A DNA stretch of 64,000 bases from Bacillota bacterium. Its GTDB lineage: Bacteria > Bacillota > UBA4882 > UBA10575. This document shows, one piece after another, positions 35,021 to 44,664 of this stretch (the first letter of the stretch is position 1; every line of letters begins with the position of its first letter). The stretch spans positions 1 through 64,000 of the forward strand of contig DUOH01000060.1 in assembly GCA_012838955.1 (NCBI GenBank), read 5' to 3'. Made by a program: the position numbers and the translations under genes. The notes under the pieces are model-generated. The model did no database searches. It was given only the letters and a program-made list of their open reading frames with translations, and was not told the origin of the DNA.

Positions 35021-37987
35021 TTATAAATCCAAGGTCTCGCCGCGGAGGTATGACCCTAATTCTCCGGCCTCCACAGGGTCTATCCTTCCCCCGGCCATCC
35101 GCCAATATTGAGCCGCGTGCCCGCGCGCGCGATTGACTTCCACGATATATTCAATGATCTCCGGATGACAAGTAAGGATAAAGACCTGATGAGTTAAGGC
35201 CAGATCCGTCAGGATATCTATAGCCTGGCGGGTATGTTTTACATCAAAATTAACCAGGGAATCATCGAGAATGACCGGTAAGGCAGGCTGAATTTCCCGG
35301 ATTCTACTGAGCCGTACGGAAAGAAAGAGCTGTTCTCTCGTGCCTCTGCTAAGCAGTGCCGTCCCCTCCAACTCCCTGCCCCCGGCAGTCACTGCCTTAA
35401 AATCAGGGGTCAGTAAATCATCCGCCGGCGCAATCCCGAGATAAGCCTCACCGGTCAACTTGGCAAAGATCTCACCCGCCTGCTTCAACAATTCTCCTTT
35501 TGTCTTTTCCAGAAAAGCTTCATGCAAGCGCTGGAGAATTAGAGCGGCTATATTATACACCGCATACTTTCTGGCTAAAGGCTCCAGTCTACCCCGGGCT
35601 TCATCAATCATCTTTTGCGCCTCTGCCAACTTGTCCGAAGTAGCCAGGGCCTCCAACCTATTCTCCATGGTGGTCTGCTCCTTCTCCAACTCCGTCAAGT
35701 GATTCTGTAATCCACTGATGATTTTTTCCAACTCACCATGGCGCCTGCGCACCTCATCCAGAGAGATGAATTCCTGGCAAACCGTAGCCAAGATCTCCAC
35801 TGCCTCTACTTCTTCTCCACGACCACCTCTGATTTTTTGCCAGGCTGCTTTCACTCTGAAATTAAAAGCCTGGTTAATTCCTCTTTTTAAGTGTTCCGCC
35901 CGCTCCTTTTCTTCCTTTAAATCTAGCGCGCGCTCTCCTTCCCTGATTAGCGCGGACAACCACTCATCCATTCTTTCAAAGGAATGCCGAATTTCCGTCA
36001 TGGTTTCGCCTTCCGCGCCAGTCCGATCCTGCCCGGATCCATTCAAAACCTGAACCTGTTCGGGAGCGAACTCCAACCAACCTTCTTTATACTCCTGTAA
36101 AATCCGAAGCCCGTCTTGGCCGACGTTGAATAAGCGCTTTTCATAATCTTCCAGTTGGCCTAGGAGTTCTAAATGAGCAGCCATTTCTTGTATACACTCT
36201 AAGACGATAGCACCGTCTTCCAAAAGATCCTTCGGCTGTTCCGGCAGATAGCCCAAGATCACCGCTAGCGCAGACAAGGAATTTACCTCATCCAGCAGGT
36301 TCCGGCGTAAACCGGATAGCCGCTCCTCCTCCTCTTGATACAGGCCAATCCGCCTTTTTAGATCCTGAACCCTTTTTAGATAGTCCAGGAGTAATTCCGG
36401 GAGAATCTCCTTGGTGGGTATCCCTAAAACCTTCTGATATTCTAAGATTTCTACAGAGAGTTTGGCCAGAGCCTTTTTCTCCTCTTCCAGCTTAGCAAGG
36501 CGTTGAACGCTAATCTCTTCCTTACGCTTAAAATCCTCCTCCAATTGTCGGCGTTTATCCCGAACCTCTCTGGCCTGTAAAAAACTGAAGAGTAAGTAGA
36601 AACCGGAGATCAACACGCCTCCAACCCCCAGGAACAAGCCGAACCCATTTTGGGCTAGCGTGAGCAAGTACCCACCACAGAGAAAAATCAGAGAAAGGAT
36701 ACAGAAACGGCGGAAGTATTTCCCCGGATCCAGACTGGGGAGAGTGAGCAGTAACTCCCTAATGATTCCTTGTTCGCCATAGTTCTCCTCTACTTGCCTC
36801 TCTCCCTCAGCCACTCGTTCTTTGCAGCTATGTAATTCAGCCAGTTTCCAGCTGATCTCATTCATACGCAAGTGATCACAGTTTAGAGCAAGAACCTTCT
36901 TAAAATCTCCCTGCCACTCCCGGTTAACCTCGTCCATTTCCAGTTTGATGCCAATCTCATCCCGGCGCAAACGATCCAAACCTGTGCGCAGATGTTCAAG
37001 TTGCTGCCTAATCCCTGCGCTCTGTCGGGCCGCCTCTTTAATCTCAGCGCGGCAATGAAGTATCTGCTGATAGTGGGTGAGGTGACTCCCGAGTACACCC
37101 TCCACCCTCAGGAATGTCTCTTTATACTCTCTCAGCAAGGTGGAGTTTAATTCCTTAAGATGCCTGGCTTTCTCCAGCCGGTGCAAGGGGAAACCGTCCA
37201 GCAGCCTTTCTGCTTCATCTGTACCCAAAAGCTGATTTATCCTTTGTAATTGTTGATAATCACCATAGTACTGGTTGGCAAACTCTAAGATAAGCAGATC
37301 CGCTTCGGCCCGAGACAGTTCTTCTTTAGTGGCGGCGATTTCGCTCCTGACTTCAGCCAGTCTCCGCCGGGTCTCTTCGTAGACGGTGACTTGCGCCAAA
37401 GCCTCATCCCGCGTTTTTAGCCCCTTTAAAATCGCCTGATAACTCTCTTTGAACATCCGGACCCCGGGTGAGCCATGCTTCCCTCCGATTCCTTCGGCCA
37501 CTTTTTTAAGTTCGGCGCATAATTGTGGAATGACCACCACATCGGTTAGACCGGCGCCTAACAGTACCGATTGTAGCTTGGTGACTTCTCCGCCGACCCC
37601 CTCCGGCAGGTTACATAGTTCATTCAGACTAATCGTAAAGAGTCGTTCATAGGTAAACTCATCTATCCGGCCGCGGATTACCTCGCCGTCCACCCTCTCT
37701 CCTCCGTCCAGATATACCTCGGGCTGGGCATAGCCGTGCAGACGCACCGAGGCCTCTCTTCCATCCGCCAACACCAGTTCAGCCTCGACCCGGTACTCCT
37801 GGGCAGGTGGCGGTAGTTTAGCGGACCGCTTGATCCCGTAGAACAGATGCCTCAACACCTGCAGGAAGGTAGTCTTGCCCGCCCGGTTAAAGCCGCCGAT
37901 TACCACCATACCCGGTTTTATCTGGGATAAAGTTTGGTTACGTAGGATGCCGAAGTCTAAAATATGTAAATTTTTAATCTGCATCAT
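35021..37987 (-). CDS. yhaN: SbcC/YhaN-like AAA ATPase with coiled coils
   Basis: A 988-aa Rad50/SbcC-type ATPase. The Walker A loop GGFNRAGKTTFLQ is at about residues 32-44, the signature region SRGTREQLFLSVRLS near residue 880 and the Walker B motif PVILDDSLVNFD near 910. Two long coiled-coil arms surround a hydrophobic pair in the middle (CILSLIFLCGGYLLTLA and LFLGVGGVLISGFYLLFSFL, about 435-480), a feature of YhaN-type proteins that may tie them to the membrane. Its ATG overlaps the stop of the nuclease gene upstream (TGATG). The complex is expected to process DNA ends. Confidence 0.85.
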   Translation of the reverse strand: MMQIKNLHILDFGILRNQTLSQIKPGMVVIGGFNRAGKTTFLQVLRHLFYGIKRSAKLPPPAQEYRVEAELVLADGREASVRLHGYAQPEVYLDGGERVDGEVIRGRIDEFTYERLFTISLNELCNLPEGVGGEVTKLQSVLLGAGLTDVVVIPQLCAELKKVAEGIGGKHGSPGVRMFKESYQAILKGLKTRDEALAQVTVYEETRRRLAEVRSEIAATKEELSRAEADLLILEFANQYYGDYQQLQRINQLLGTDEAERLLDGFPLHRLEKARHLKELNSTLLREYKETFLRVEGVLGSHLTHYQQILHCRAEIKEAARQSAGIRQQLEHLRTGLDRLRRDEIGIKLEMDEVNREWQGDFKKVLALNCDHLRMNEISWKLAELHSCKERVAEGERQVEENYGEQGIIRELLLTLPSLDPGKYFRRFCILSLIFLCGGYLLTLAQNGFGLFLGVGGVLISGFYLLFSFLQAREVRDKRRQLEEDFKRKEEISVQRLAKLEEEKKALAKLSVEILEYQKVLGIPTKEILPELLLDYLKRVQDLKRRIGLYQEEEERLSGLRRNLLDEVNSLSALAVILGYLPEQPKDLLEDGAIVLECIQEMAAHLELLGQLEDYEKRLFNVGQDGLRILQEYKEGWLEFAPEQVQVLNGSGQDRTGAEGETMTEIRHSFERMDEWLSALIREGERALDLKEEKERAEHLKRGINQAFNFRVKAAWQKIRGGRGEEVEAVEILATVCQEFISLDEVRRRHGELEKIISGLQNHLTELEKEQTTMENRLEALATSDKLAEAQKMIDEARGRLEPLARKYAVYNIAALILQRLHEAFLEKTKGELLKQAGEIFAKLTGEAYLGIAPADDLLTPDFKAVTAGGRELEGTALLSRGTREQLFLSVRLSRIREIQPALPVILDDSLVNFDVKHTRQAIDILTDLALTHQVFILTCHPEIIEYIVEVNRARGHAAQYWRMAGGRIDPVEAGELGSYLRGETLDL

Positions 37988-39417
37988 CAGATCCTCCGCT
38001 TCATAATCTCCTCCACCGCTAACTGCGTGGCTTCCTCAATTAAGGAGGCCAGTGAATTTGGACCGTCATCCTTTCTATACTGCATCTTCACTGAATTGTA
38101 CTCTTCCGCCTCTTCGGCTTCCTCCCACACACCCCCCAAAACGCCGGTGACCAATTTTATCCCTTCCTCTGTACGTAGGTCCTTGAGTACACGGTCTAGC
38201 TCTTGAAACGTTTCATCTTCTTTCAGTAAATCAGCCAGGTCCGGTATAGGCGGACCAGTCATGATTTTTACTGTTTCTGACCAGATAAACGGGGTTTCTC
38301 CGGACTGCGCCGACCCGGGTGAGGAACGCGCCGCAGCCAGCAGTCCTTCGCAGACTTCCTCTTTGTCATCGGCGATTTGCCGGTGGATCTCACCTCGTCC
38401 CGTTATGATCCATCTGACAATATACCCACTAATCGGTTCTACGCACTCCAACACGGAATCATCCGGCCCGTTCTGCCCCGCCCGGTCCGGCGCCGCTCGC
38501 CCGGTGAGCAAGGACCGCCGGATCCGGGTTGAAGACTCGGTCAACAATTCTTCCGCTCTGCGCTGGATCAGCCCGGAAAGATCGTCGGTATTCTCCGGAA
38601 GCTCTTCGGGGTTGGCGTCAATCCGGAGTTCTTCAATCCGCCAAACTACTGGTGAAACCGGGATAAACTCCACCCTGCCTTCCTCTCCGGGAATTAAATC
38701 AACCACCACGCACCCACCGGGCCCAAGTTCATCCGGAGCGCGTCCTTGCGGAATCCCGGGGTAAACGATTAACGGCTCCTTATGCACGACTTGTACGGTA
38801 TGGGCATGCCCCAAAGCCCAATAATCAATACCCTGTACGCCTGCTAATTCCCGGGCTGAACAGGGCAGATATTTGGAGCGATCAGGCTGGAGCGCGGTAT
38901 GGAGCAGAGCGATATTCCAGACCTGATCATACGGCGAACAAAGCGCAGCGTATGTGTTGATTATATTCTCCGTTTCAAATCTGGTTCCATATGAACGCCC
39001 GATTATCCTGGCGATGATTTCTCCCTCTTCATTCACGACTTCCCGGCGTTCTGTCTCATGACTACCAAATACATAAACATTCTGCGGATATGAAATAAAA
39101 TCCGCTTCCTCGCTTAAAGGATCATGGTTTCCGGCGATGATAAAAACAGGGATCTTATACTCCGCCAAGCGTTGAAACTGTTCCCGCAGAAAATAACCGG
39201 CCTTGATACTTCTGGCCTCCCGGTCATACAAATCTCCGGAGATCACCATGAAATCCACCCGTTCCTTAAGGGCCAAATCGCAAATTCTTTCCATTGCGGT
39301 GAAGGTGGCGTCCAGTAAGATCTGGCCCATCCGACCGGAAGCCTGACCGATACTCTTTAAGGGACTACCCAGATGTAAATCGGCCGTATGTAAAAACCGC
39401 ACTCTTTTTTTGATCAT
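37987..39417 (-). CDS. yhaO: SbcD/YhaO-like metallophosphoesterase nuclease
   Basis: A 476-aa Mre11/SbcD-type phosphoesterase. The ATG after GGGAGTGG is chosen over one nine codons upstream. Metal-binding motifs appear in order: FLHTADLHLGSP (about 6-17), VISGDLYD, IAGNHDP, and WALGHAHT with a second histidine. The C-terminal half is more variable and may contact the ATPase arms. It overlaps yhaN by a few bases and forms a two-gene unit with it. Confidence 0.88.
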   Translation of the reverse strand: MIKKRVRFLHTADLHLGSPLKSIGQASGRMGQILLDATFTAMERICDLALKERVDFMVISGDLYDREARSIKAGYFLREQFQRLAEYKIPVFIIAGNHDPLSEEADFISYPQNVYVFGSHETERREVVNEEGEIIARIIGRSYGTRFETENIINTYAALCSPYDQVWNIALLHTALQPDRSKYLPCSARELAGVQGIDYWALGHAHTVQVVHKEPLIVYPGIPQGRAPDELGPGGCVVVDLIPGEEGRVEFIPVSPVVWRIEELRIDANPEELPENTDDLSGLIQRRAEELLTESSTRIRRSLLTGRAAPDRAGQNGPDDSVLECVEPISGYIVRWIITGRGEIHRQIADDKEEVCEGLLAAARSSPGSAQSGETPFIWSETVKIMTGPPIPDLADLLKEDETFQELDRVLKDLRTEEGIKLVTGVLGGVWEEAEEAEEYNSVKMQYRKDDGPNSLASLIEEATQLAVEEIMKRRI

Positions 39418-39484
39418 AACCACTCCCAGACTACACCCGGCCAAATCCGGGCCAAATAGTTCACAGCAGACTTTCTATACGAGT

Positions 39485-39562
39485 CGCGCAAATACTTCGC
39501 GTGCGTAAATACTTACCGAACAATCCTTGTCCGTACCGGATTATTACTCGGCGCAAATACTT
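39485..39562. repeat. Three short direct repeats upstream of yhaO
   Basis: The 12-mer GCGCAAATACTT occurs at 39486-39497 and 39551-39562, with a near copy GCGTAAATACTT at 39503-39514. All lie within 80 bp upstream of yhaO. They could be operator sites; no known regulator motif was recognised. The rest of the 39418-39650 gap has no gene. Confidence 0.4.
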
Positions 39563-39650
39563 GTAACCTCTACCCGGGGATTACGCCTGTCCAGCCCGTG
39601 CAGTAAGATGCGGGTAGGTGATCTTCACCTGAGTATAAAATGATCAGTAA

Positions 39651-40217
39651 CTAGCTACGAGATAAGCTAAACCTCTGGATCTCTTTATAAACGGGGCCTT
39701 GCGGGGTTAAAAGGCTCTCCACCAAAGAGAAGCTGTCAACCGTCATCGAGCCCCGAACCCCGCCGGTTAAAAGCAACCGGTTGAATACGGGCGCAGAGCC
39801 TTTTACCCTACCGATGGTCAGGTGAGGCGAAAAACTCCGTTTCTCTTTGGCATGTTCAGCGGAGAGCACCCCTTTATCGGCTATTCCTTGGCTAATCCTC
39901 TGCGCTAGGGAGCGTAATTCTTTGTCCCCCTGATCCAGACCAAGCCACAGAATACGCGGACCCTGCCACCTGGGAAATACACCGCCCTTTCCTAGAGACA
40001 GCAAGAAGCCAGACTCTTGACGCCCGGCTTCCGCTAAAACCGGACATAATTCCTTAACCAGTTCCGATCTTTGCTCACCTAAGAATTTCAAAGTAAAGTG
40101 CAACTGTTCCGGAGGAGTCCACTTAATGCCCTCGGCTTGCTGAGACATTACCTCCAAAAACCCGGCTACTGCTTGCCTCAGTTCTTCCTCAACCCAGACT
40201 GCAATAAAAAGCCTCAC
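39651..40217 (-). CDS. thpR: RNA 2',3'-cyclic phosphodiesterase (LigT/ThpR family)
   Basis: A 188-aa 2H phosphoesterase with both HxTx motifs: HFTLKFLG (about 42-49) and HLTIGRVK (about 131-138). It starts MRLFIAVWVEEELRQAV, typical of the family. Such enzymes hydrolyse or ligate RNA 2',3'-cyclic ends in vitro; the cell role is uncertain. Its start overlaps the stop of the metallophosphoesterase gene upstream by 4 bp. Confidence 0.92.
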   Translation of the reverse strand: MRLFIAVWVEEELRQAVAGFLEVMSQQAEGIKWTPPEQLHFTLKFLGEQRSELVKELCPVLAEAGRQESGFLLSLGKGGVFPRWQGPRILWLGLDQGDKELRSLAQRISQGIADKGVLSAEHAKEKRSFSPHLTIGRVKGSAPVFNRLLLTGGVRGSMTVDSFSLVESLLTPQGPVYKEIQRFSLSRS

Positions 40218-41752
40218 CTTTCTTTCGCTCCTTCTGTTTGGCCGGATACTGCATGGACGCCTTCTCCGCCGGCGAGCACCTTCCGTTCGAGAATAAACTT
40301 TCCGCGCAGACTAAAGACTTTGATGGAGTCCACCGCGGATAAGCGGTATTTCTTTTTTTCATCGGTCCCGCTCTCCTCAAAATGCAGCAAGGCTACGCTA
40401 TAAGGGAGATTATCATCGGTCAATCCCCGTATCCCAGCGGCGCCGCTGGTCCCGGCGTTAATCCATACTGTCTGTTGACCCCCGCTGATCTTCTCTTGAA
40501 TCTCCGCTTTATGCGTATGACCGAAGATCACCACCGGCGCCGGATAGGATATCTTCTGCGCCAGCCTGCTATTATGCACAGCCAAGACATCCGGACGGAC
40601 TGTAAGTCTTCGCCAATAATCCGCCACCAGCTCCGCTTCGGCCTCAAGTTCATCAAGGTCGGCCATGAGTTTTTCGCTGATCCGCACCGCCGGATCGGTC
40701 CAACCCATGATGGTCAGACCATTATACACAAAGAGCCCGCCCTCCAGTACGGTAACATTGGGAAACCTGCTTATACTCTTGATCACCTCAGGCGAATCAT
40801 GATTACCCGGAATGAATACATACTTCACACCCAAGGTCTTAATCTTCCTGGTCAACTCAGTCTCTAAGGCCGTCCCGTAGTCCGTCAGATCTCCAGTGTC
40901 GATCACTAGATCCACCCCGAAGCCTTCAATCACCCGCCCGATAAATTCCAACCCCGCCGGGTTATTGTGGATATCCGAGACATGTAAGACTTTTAGATCT
41001 CCCCCGATCTTGGCTAAAGGGTCCAACTTGTCGACCTGGGAAAACAGGCGGTTTAGATTTCCAGCCACCAAAGATAGTTTTGCACTGAAAGCCGGTAGTT
41101 GCGTCAAACCTTGGTCAATCAGGCTCAAGGCCCAGGGGGCGGCCTCCAGCGCCCCTTCATAACGAGGGTTTTCCAAGGCGCTCCAGTCAAAATCCAATCC
41201 TATACAGCCCAAGAGCAAGACTATCATTAAGAAGCCCGCGGCAAAAGCCCGCCATAACCGCTGAAAACTTCGCCAGCCGATGCACAGCCCCCCGCACAAC
41301 CCGGCTATTCCGCCGATGAAACACAATTTGGCGAGGAAATAATATAAGGCCGTCCTTGCCTTTGGGACGATGGACAGAAAATATTGATCGGGATCTACAA
41401 TCCCCATTAACTCATGTTGCAGCAAGGCCAGATCAATCCGTTCCACCGTAGCGGAGAGCGCTACCGGCAGGCGATGGGTTTTGGCTGTCACCTCTCCCAA
41501 AGGCGGAATCACCAGCCTGCTTTCACCCGTCCATCTCCAGGCGAATTCCATTTTGATTTGAAACGGACCTAAAACTGTATTCATCTTGCCAAAGACCGTC
41601 AGCAGCGACAGAAAGATAAAGGCGCACAGTAAAAGCTGTCCGTTCCGTCTTAGCTGTTTATTACAGCGGAGACCGCCGCAACGACCCAACTTACTGATGT
41701 TTGTGTCTGCCTGCATACTGATACCTGTTGATCGTGCTGTCCGGTCGTTCAT
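40214..41752 (-). CDS. Membrane-bound metallophosphoesterase
   Basis: A 512-aa protein. The N-terminal half has a TM helix at about 37-57 (LLLCAFIFLSLLTVFG) and three more hydrophobic segments (about 140-200), and probably an exposed loop between them. The phosphoesterase domain begins near residue 245 and has VSDIHNNPAG, IDTGDLTDYG, IPGNHDSPE and FGHTHKAE. The extra membrane region sets it apart from simple UDP-pyrophosphatase-like relatives. The substrate is not known. It follows cinA by 32 bp and overlaps thpR. Confidence 0.85.
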   Translation of the reverse strand: MNDRTARSTGISMQADTNISKLGRCGGLRCNKQLRRNGQLLLCAFIFLSLLTVFGKMNTVLGPFQIKMEFAWRWTGESRLVIPPLGEVTAKTHRLPVALSATVERIDLALLQHELMGIVDPDQYFLSIVPKARTALYYFLAKLCFIGGIAGLCGGLCIGWRSFQRLWRAFAAGFLMIVLLLGCIGLDFDWSALENPRYEGALEAAPWALSLIDQGLTQLPAFSAKLSLVAGNLNRLFSQVDKLDPLAKIGGDLKVLHVSDIHNNPAGLEFIGRVIEGFGVDLVIDTGDLTDYGTALETELTRKIKTLGVKYVFIPGNHDSPEVIKSISRFPNVTVLEGGLFVYNGLTIMGWTDPAVRISEKLMADLDELEAEAELVADYWRRLTVRPDVLAVHNSRLAQKISYPAPVVIFGHTHKAEIQEKISGGQQTVWINAGTSGAAGIRGLTDDNLPYSVALLHFEESGTDEKKKYRLSAVDSIKVFSLRGKFILERKVLAGGEGVHAVSGQTEGAKER

Positions 41753-41784
41753 CCCTTATTACCATCCTGTCCTTTTGCTTTCGT

Positions 41785-43029
41785 CTACAACTCCCGTAGA
41801 TACTGCCAGAGTAAGGTGAGAGCGGCTTGGGCCGCGGCTACCTTATTCTCCGACCGGTTCCACAAGAACTTCATCTCTTTAGTAATAGTCCCGTTGGAGG
41901 AGGCCAATCCCAGATAGACTAGGCCTACCGGTTTTTGCGGGGTTCCTCCGCCGGGGCCGGCAATACCCGTACTAGAAAGCCCCAGATCTACTCCGTACTG
42001 TTTACGCAGACCTTCAGCCATAGCCGCCGCCACTTGCGGACTGACCGCGCCATATTCCTGAATCAATTCTTCCTTAACACCCAGCAACCTGATTTTCCAG
42101 GTATTACTATAGGCTGTGATCCCACCAGCATAATAAGCGGAGGAGCCCGGAACCTCAGTAATCCGGTGACTGATTAAACCTCCGGTGCAGGATTCGGCTA
42201 TCCCCAAGGTTAAGCCTTTCTCTGTCAGAATCCGTCCGACTACTTCCTCCAATTCCTGGTCACTACCGAACACGTAACCGGCTAACCTCTGTCTAATCTC
42301 ATCTTCGACTTTGCCGATCATGGACTCGGCTTTTTCCCTCCGGTCGGCCTTGGCCGTAATCCGCAACAACACTTCTCCTCTTTTGGCCAGCGGGGCAATG
42401 GTCGGATTCTGTTGCGCAGTTAATAGATCCATAATTTCTTCCTCAACCGCGGATTCGCCCAGACCCACCACTTTTAGCACTTTAGAAAGAAGACAGGCGG
42501 ATTCTTTCGCCGGAATCGCCCGCTGCAACCTAGGGAGAACCTCCTCCTCCATCAGGTATTTCATTTCCACGGGCACCCCAGGTAAAGCTATCAGAATCTT
42601 ACCAGTCTTTTCCACCCAAAGTCCGGGGGCGGTCCCCAGCGGATTCGGTAGCGGGATAGCGGAGGCCGGTCTAAGCGCCTGACGAAGGTTGTTTTCGGTC
42701 ATGGGGGCGCCCCGTCGCCGAAAATATTCTTCAATCCGGCTTTGCGAAACGGGATCGGTGACTAACTCTTCCTCCAAGAGCATGGCTATTCCTTCCCTGG
42801 TTAGATCATCCATGGTCGGCCCCAAGCCGCCGGAGAGAATAAGCAGATCAGCGCGTTTCCAGGCTTGTTTCAGCACGGCGATCAACCGGGGAAGGTTGTC
42901 CCCCACTGTTGATTTGTAATACAAGTCTATTCCCAATTCAGCCAGTTTTTCTGCAAGAAAAGTCGCGTTTGTATCTACAATTTGACCCAGGAGCAATTCC
43001 GAACCAACACAAATGATTTCTGCCTTCAA
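41785..43029 (-). CDS. cinA: CinA family protein (NMN amidohydrolase-like)
   Basis: A two-domain protein of about 414 aa. A TTG start giving MKAEIICVGSELLLGQ is chosen because it follows GGGGGAAAG; the ATG five codons earlier is the purine-rich site itself. The N-terminal molybdopterin-binding-like domain (about 1-170) has ILSGGLGPTMDDLTREG. The C-terminal CinA domain (about 255-414) has ESCTGGLISHRITEVPGSS and GIAGPGGGTPQKPVG, which in homologues deamidates nicotinamide mononucleotide. It heads a run with the phosphoesterase and thpR. Confidence 0.93.
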   Translation of the reverse strand: MKAEIICVGSELLLGQIVDTNATFLAEKLAELGIDLYYKSTVGDNLPRLIAVLKQAWKRADLLILSGGLGPTMDDLTREGIAMLLEEELVTDPVSQSRIEEYFRRRGAPMTENNLRQALRPASAIPLPNPLGTAPGLWVEKTGKILIALPGVPVEMKYLMEEEVLPRLQRAIPAKESACLLSKVLKVVGLGESAVEEEIMDLLTAQQNPTIAPLAKRGEVLLRITAKADRREKAESMIGKVEDEIRQRLAGYVFGSDQELEEVVGRILTEKGLTLGIAESCTGGLISHRITEVPGSSAYYAGGITAYSNTWKIRLLGVKEELIQEYGAVSPQVAAAMAEGLRKQYGVDLGLSSTGIAGPGGGTPQKPVGLVYLGLASSNGTITKEMKFLWNRSENKVAAAQAALTLLWQYLREL

Positions 43030-43137
43030 CAAGCTTTCCCCCATCTACATAAGACGCTTTGCAAAAGATATTCGTAACCCGACGGATAAAATCCTCCTGC
43101 TGAATTCTTCCACCGTGCCTACGTTAGCAAGCACAAG

Positions 43138-44664
43138 TTAACTAGCTGCCTGTTCTTCTCCATTCGTGCCTTCGGCGGTAGATACGCCTTGGGCCATCAT
43201 CCTACGAAACTCCTCTCCGGAGAGTTTTTCTTGCGAAAATAAGGTTGAAGCGATCTTCCGGATCAAGTCCTTGTTTTCTTCGATGATCCGACGCACCTTT
43301 GCTTCTTGCCGGTTAATTATACCGGAAAAAACCTCGTGTAGCATTTCTTTGGGTGTAAACTCCGGGTCAACCAAGCCTACCTCCGACAATCCGCTTTTGA
43401 TGATTTCTTTACCGATCCGGGCAACCTGTTCAAAATCATTACTCGATCCTGTGCTCTTCTCTCCGAAAAACACTTCTTCAGCCACAGCGCCGCCCAGGCA
43501 AATGGCGATCTGGTCTTCCAAATATTTTTTGGGATACAGATGACGTTCTTCTTTGTCGACCGGGCGCATGAACCCCAAGGCTTTTCCTCTGGACGTAACA
43601 GTTAAAGCCGCCACAGACGACGGGCGAAGAACCTCGCTGATCAAAGCGTGGCCCGTCTCATGCACAGCCACCCGATCCATCTCTTCCCGCGGCGGTCTAC
43701 GCTCCAGACGTTCGCCCAGGATGACTTTGTCAATAGCTTCTTCAATCTCGGCAGCTCCAATTTGCTGGCGGCCTTTCCGAAAGGCCAGAATCGCCGCTTC
43801 ATTCATCAAGGCTTCTAAATGGGCTCCAGAGAAACCTATAGTCTCCTGAGCAATCCGAAATAAGTCCACCTCCGGAGAGAGTGGCTTGTTTTTACTGTGA
43901 ATCTCCAGAATCTTTAGCCTGCCCTCCTTCTCCGGTAAATCCACCCGGACCTGACGGTCAAACCTGCCCGGACGCAGTAAGGCTTCATCCAGCAGATCCG
44001 CCCGGTTAGTCGCAGCAATCACCAAGATCCTGATCGTCTGATCCGTCTTTAAACCATCCATCTCCACTAAAAGCTGGTTTAAAGTTTGATCGTACTCCAA
44101 GTGGGAGGTGTGTTTCCCTCGTTTTCCCCCCATCACTTCCAATTCATCCAGAAAAATAATGGCGGTCTTCTTTCCCGCTTTTTCCGCCATTTTACGGGCG
44201 CGGGAGAATAACTGTCGTACCCTTTGGGCGCCGACCCCGGCGTACATCTCAATAAACTCCGCCCCGGAGGAGGCCAAAAAGACCGCATCCGTATAAAAAG
44301 CAGCGGCCTTTGCCATCAACGTTTTACCTGTTCCGGGAGGGCCGGTGAGGAGAATACCTTTAAGCGGTCTAATCCCCAGTGATTTCGTTGCCGCTTCTTC
44401 CTTTAAGAAATCTAACGCCTCCAGGAGCTCTCGCTTTGCCCCGTCTTGTCCTCCTATATCGGAGAAGGTAACCCGCGGAACAGCCTCTTTCTCCTGTACC
44501 GCTTGGATAGTTTCAAAGTTACGTTCCAAACCACGACCCTGCATATAAAAGCGTAAGGCAGAAAAAGCTCCACCAACCAAAAGAAACGGCATCGGATCCA
44601 AGCCATGCCTAAACAGAAATAACAGTATAGCGGCTGCGCAGCCGATTATGGCTCCCTTCCGCAT
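43138..44664 (-). CDS. FtsH-like AAA+ zinc metalloprotease with minimal membrane domain
   Basis: A 508-aa membrane protease. Two closely spaced hydrophobic helices (about 5-40, with only a few residues between) replace the larger extracytoplasmic domain of normal FtsH. The AAA module has Walker A GPPGTGKT (about 112-119), Walker B IIFLDELEV and the arginine-finger region ATNRADLLDEALLRPGRFD. The protease has HETGH (HExxH, about 342-346) and the third zinc ligand region STGSSNDFEQ. The ATG follows GGAGGGGGAG and overlaps the stop of the anchored protein upstream. It is probably a second, specialised FtsH paralogue. Confidence 0.88.
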   Translation of the reverse strand: MRKGAIIGCAAAILLFLFRHGLDPMPFLLVGGAFSALRFYMQGRGLERNFETIQAVQEKEAVPRVTFSDIGGQDGAKRELLEALDFLKEEAATKSLGIRPLKGILLTGPPGTGKTLMAKAAAFYTDAVFLASSGAEFIEMYAGVGAQRVRQLFSRARKMAEKAGKKTAIIFLDELEVMGGKRGKHTSHLEYDQTLNQLLVEMDGLKTDQTIRILVIAATNRADLLDEALLRPGRFDRQVRVDLPEKEGRLKILEIHSKNKPLSPEVDLFRIAQETIGFSGAHLEALMNEAAILAFRKGRQQIGAAEIEEAIDKVILGERLERRPPREEMDRVAVHETGHALISEVLRPSSVAALTVTSRGKALGFMRPVDKEERHLYPKKYLEDQIAICLGGAVAEEVFFGEKSTGSSNDFEQVARIGKEIIKSGLSEVGLVDPEFTPKEMLHEVFSGIINRQEAKVRRIIEENKDLIRKIASTLFSQEKLSGEEFRRMMAQGVSTAEGTNGEEQAAS

